From Diphasiastrum complanatum (Eukaryota > Streptophyta > Lycopodiopsida > Lycopodiales > Lycopodiaceae): a stretch of DNA of 64,000 nt. The stretch's first letter is position 1; the number at the start of each line of letters is the position of its first letter. The notes under the pieces were generated by a model that saw only the letters and a list, made by a program, of their open reading frames with translations, was not told the origin of the DNA and made no database searches. This document shows positions 62,031-64,000 of this stretch, piece after piece. The stretch covers positions 19,231,298 to 19,295,297 of the forward strand of contig CM055113.1 of assembly GCA_029204225.1 (NCBI GenBank), given 5' to 3'. The translations under genes were made by a program, and so were the position numbers.

Positions 62031-64000
62031 TTGTTTTCATTCTCTTTCACGTGTGTGACTATTGTCTAACAACAATAGGGTAACTTGTATGAGCAAGTCG
62101 GTTTTCTAACATATTAGAGTATGGTTCAAGATTTGAGAGAACAAGGAGGTACTCAATGAATAGGATCAATCATCATATAGAGACTGATTGGACCATTTTC
62201 GAGGTGTGGAGGTGGTGTCCCTACCCAGCTCTCAATTTCAATTTTCTCTACAAGGGTGGCAACTTTGTAGAAGGAGATTTGGCGCTACAAGGAGTTGTGC
62301 TGGATGAGGAGACTACGAAATTTGCCCCAAATCTTAGGTAGAGATCAATAGCTAGTGGAGGTTGGAAGTTACAGAAGTTCTAAGATTGGACAAGGTTAAG
62401 TTGAGGTTGGAATCGACAAACGTGCAAGCTCTAAGAGGATGCTTCATTGTTTCACAGTTTCTTATCATGGTGGCAAATGATAAGTTCATTGTTACAAGTG
62501 GCAAGTGTGACAAGTTGCGTGGTTGTCATTCTACTTTGTATTGGTTTGGGAAGACAAAGATACCAAGGAGCAATTTAAAAGCCTTGTATTGGGTTTTTAT
62601 TTGTTCTAAATTGTTTGGTTTTTATCCAAGTCATAGTAGCTTGTTTATGTGGTAGAAACTTTCTTGTCTATCTGAATTAATATCACTTGAGGTTTATGAT
62701 TAATCAAAGTGATTGTTTGTTGTGGTTGTCAAGTGAATTCCTGGATACCATCCAAGTCATAATTCATCGTTCATGTGGTGGTAACAAGTGCGATCAATTC
62801 TACTAGAAAGGTCTAGTTTAATGTCACGTTGTCTATTATATTTCATGTGATAACTACGTGAATTTAGAAGGTATAACTTGCTCCAATGATCCTATCATTG
62901 TGAAATTTACTAAGTATTTAGTATCATAGGAAAAGCAAGTTATATATACCTCCTCCTCTTCATCCTCCTCTTCCTTTGCCAAGATCTCATCAAGTTGCTC
63001 TTGTGTTATCATTCGTCCACACTACAAAACAAAGGCTACAATTGTCAATGTGGATATTGCATTGAAACAAACGAATAACACTTCTATAAACCATGTCCAC
63101 AAGACGTTCTACAACATAAGGACACATAAATAGTTGTTGAATAGTAGACCCACTAGCATCCTTATCAACTCTCAAGGTGTGACAATACCAAACTGCAAGA
63201 TTTACCACCATTTATCACTTCAAATAGAATCATGCATACACACTTTTTACCGCTTTCAAATATTCTTCCACCGTTGGTGTAGGATCATGAAAATTAGGAC
63301 CTCGATAGTCTATCTTTTCTTTAGGATCTCGAATACAATTTATTGTTGGGTACACTGGATCCCCTCCGTACACTATCAATAACATCAACATATGAGCCAG
63401 GTGAGAGAAAAGCAAAAAAGTCAGTTGAAATTTCTACATAGTCACAAATATCACTATCAATGTTTTTGTTGTACATTACAATAGGAACGAAAACCAACTT
63501 TATGCATTTCCATAAAACCAACTTCATGCCAAGTACTAAAAACTTTCAAAGATTAAATATGAAGTCAAAACACCGCAATGACCCAAAAAAACACTCAATT
63601 AGTCATATATCTCCTCAATGTTGAAGTTCTCAATTAAAGAGACCATCCCCAAACAACGTCTATGTTAAATGTTACTTAAGTTTTCTAGCTAGAATTTCAA
63701 ATGAATCTATCATAACACATGAATCGTATAAATTCATGAGATGCAATATCTAGGACTTTAATCAAGACATCACAAAAAGATCAAGGAACCACATAAGATG
63801 CCACTTTGTGGGTAAATTGCTAATCAAATTTCACAACGGCGAGAAGTACGAGATTCTAAATTAACAACAACAATTGAAAGATCATTCCTTATCAAGTTTG
63901 TCAAGAATCCTAATGGAGCTAAATCATTTTCCACAAGCGATCAATGCACAATCACAAATTCAATTGGATCAAGGGGATTGAATATCTATCAAAAGGTTGA
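62031..64000. other. Unassigned; minus-strand ORFs of unknown family
   Basis: Minus-strand frames at 63527-63321 (STDFFAFLSPGSYVDVIDSV), 63415-63230 (YPTINCIRDPKEKIDYRGPN, TPTVEEYLKAVKSVYA) and 63211-62990 (LAVWYCHTLRVDKDASGSTI, VVERLVDMVYRSV) look protein-like and lie in a row, as in a spliced or decayed gene. I recognise no domain. The plus strand has nothing convincing. Confidence 0.3.

Overview
This window is nuclear DNA of a land plant with a large, repeat-rich genome. The evidence is one clear spliced gene for a plant HMGB-type chromatin protein, many Ty1/copia and some Ty3/gypsy retrotransposon remnants using the plant initiator-Met primer site TGGTATCAGAGC, hAT transposase relics with introns, and very long GA/CT microsatellites. 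There is no sign of bacterial or organelle gene organisation. The protein sequences do not settle the lineage; a fern, lycophyte or gymnosperm would all fit.

Layout. 1-3188: HMGB gene (7 coding exons, 164 aa) with a pyrimidine-rich leader and a probable 5'UTR intron. 5.0-6.1 kb: a hAT-like MITE, a fold-back element and a perfect hairpin. 6.4-9.3 kb: 5'-truncated copia element A, split inside its reverse transcriptase by a solo LTR with a perfect target duplication. 9.6-11.7 kb: copia relic C on the minus strand. 12.7-14.3 kb: gypsy relic (minus). 15.0-16.7 kb: repeat family R, copy 1, with a degenerate ~65-bp array and a candidate two-exon micro-ORF. 16.8-18.2 kb: an unidentified four-exon minus-strand gene or gene fragment. 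19.7-22.7 kb: copia element B with its 3' LTR. 26.0-28.2 kb: copia relic D joined to an oppositely oriented copia piece. 29.3-32.9 kb: copia relic E (minus). 32.9-40.1 kb: repeat R, copy 2, interrupted by a complete LTR retrotransposon, here called N (33895-39184).

41.9-44.2 kb holds an array of palindromic units, a 62-bp triplicate and a GC-rich MITE-like element. 48.9-50.2 kb shows probable terminal exons of a minus-strand gene with GC-AG introns. 51.4-52.6 and 60.1-62.0 kb are two decayed hAT (DUF659/BED) transposase copies. 53.5-57.9 kb is a gag-only LTR element (minus), itself carrying a 763-bp hAT-type non-autonomous transposon. 58.6-59.9 kb is a gypsy gag-protease relic. The last 2 kb contains unidentified minus-strand ORFs.

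The most unusual object is element N. It has two LTRs about 96% identical, a TSD, a PBS and a PPT, but its 723-codon pol-like frame is open while every recognisable integrase and reverse-transcriptase catalytic motif is gone (YVDD reads YDGD). Other items worth attention are the conserved micro-ORF in both R copies, the unidentified minus-strand gene at 16.8-18.2 kb, the palindrome array at 41.9 kb, and a palindrome centred on CACRTG that recurs in LTRs of several families. All coordinates and alignments were made by eye.
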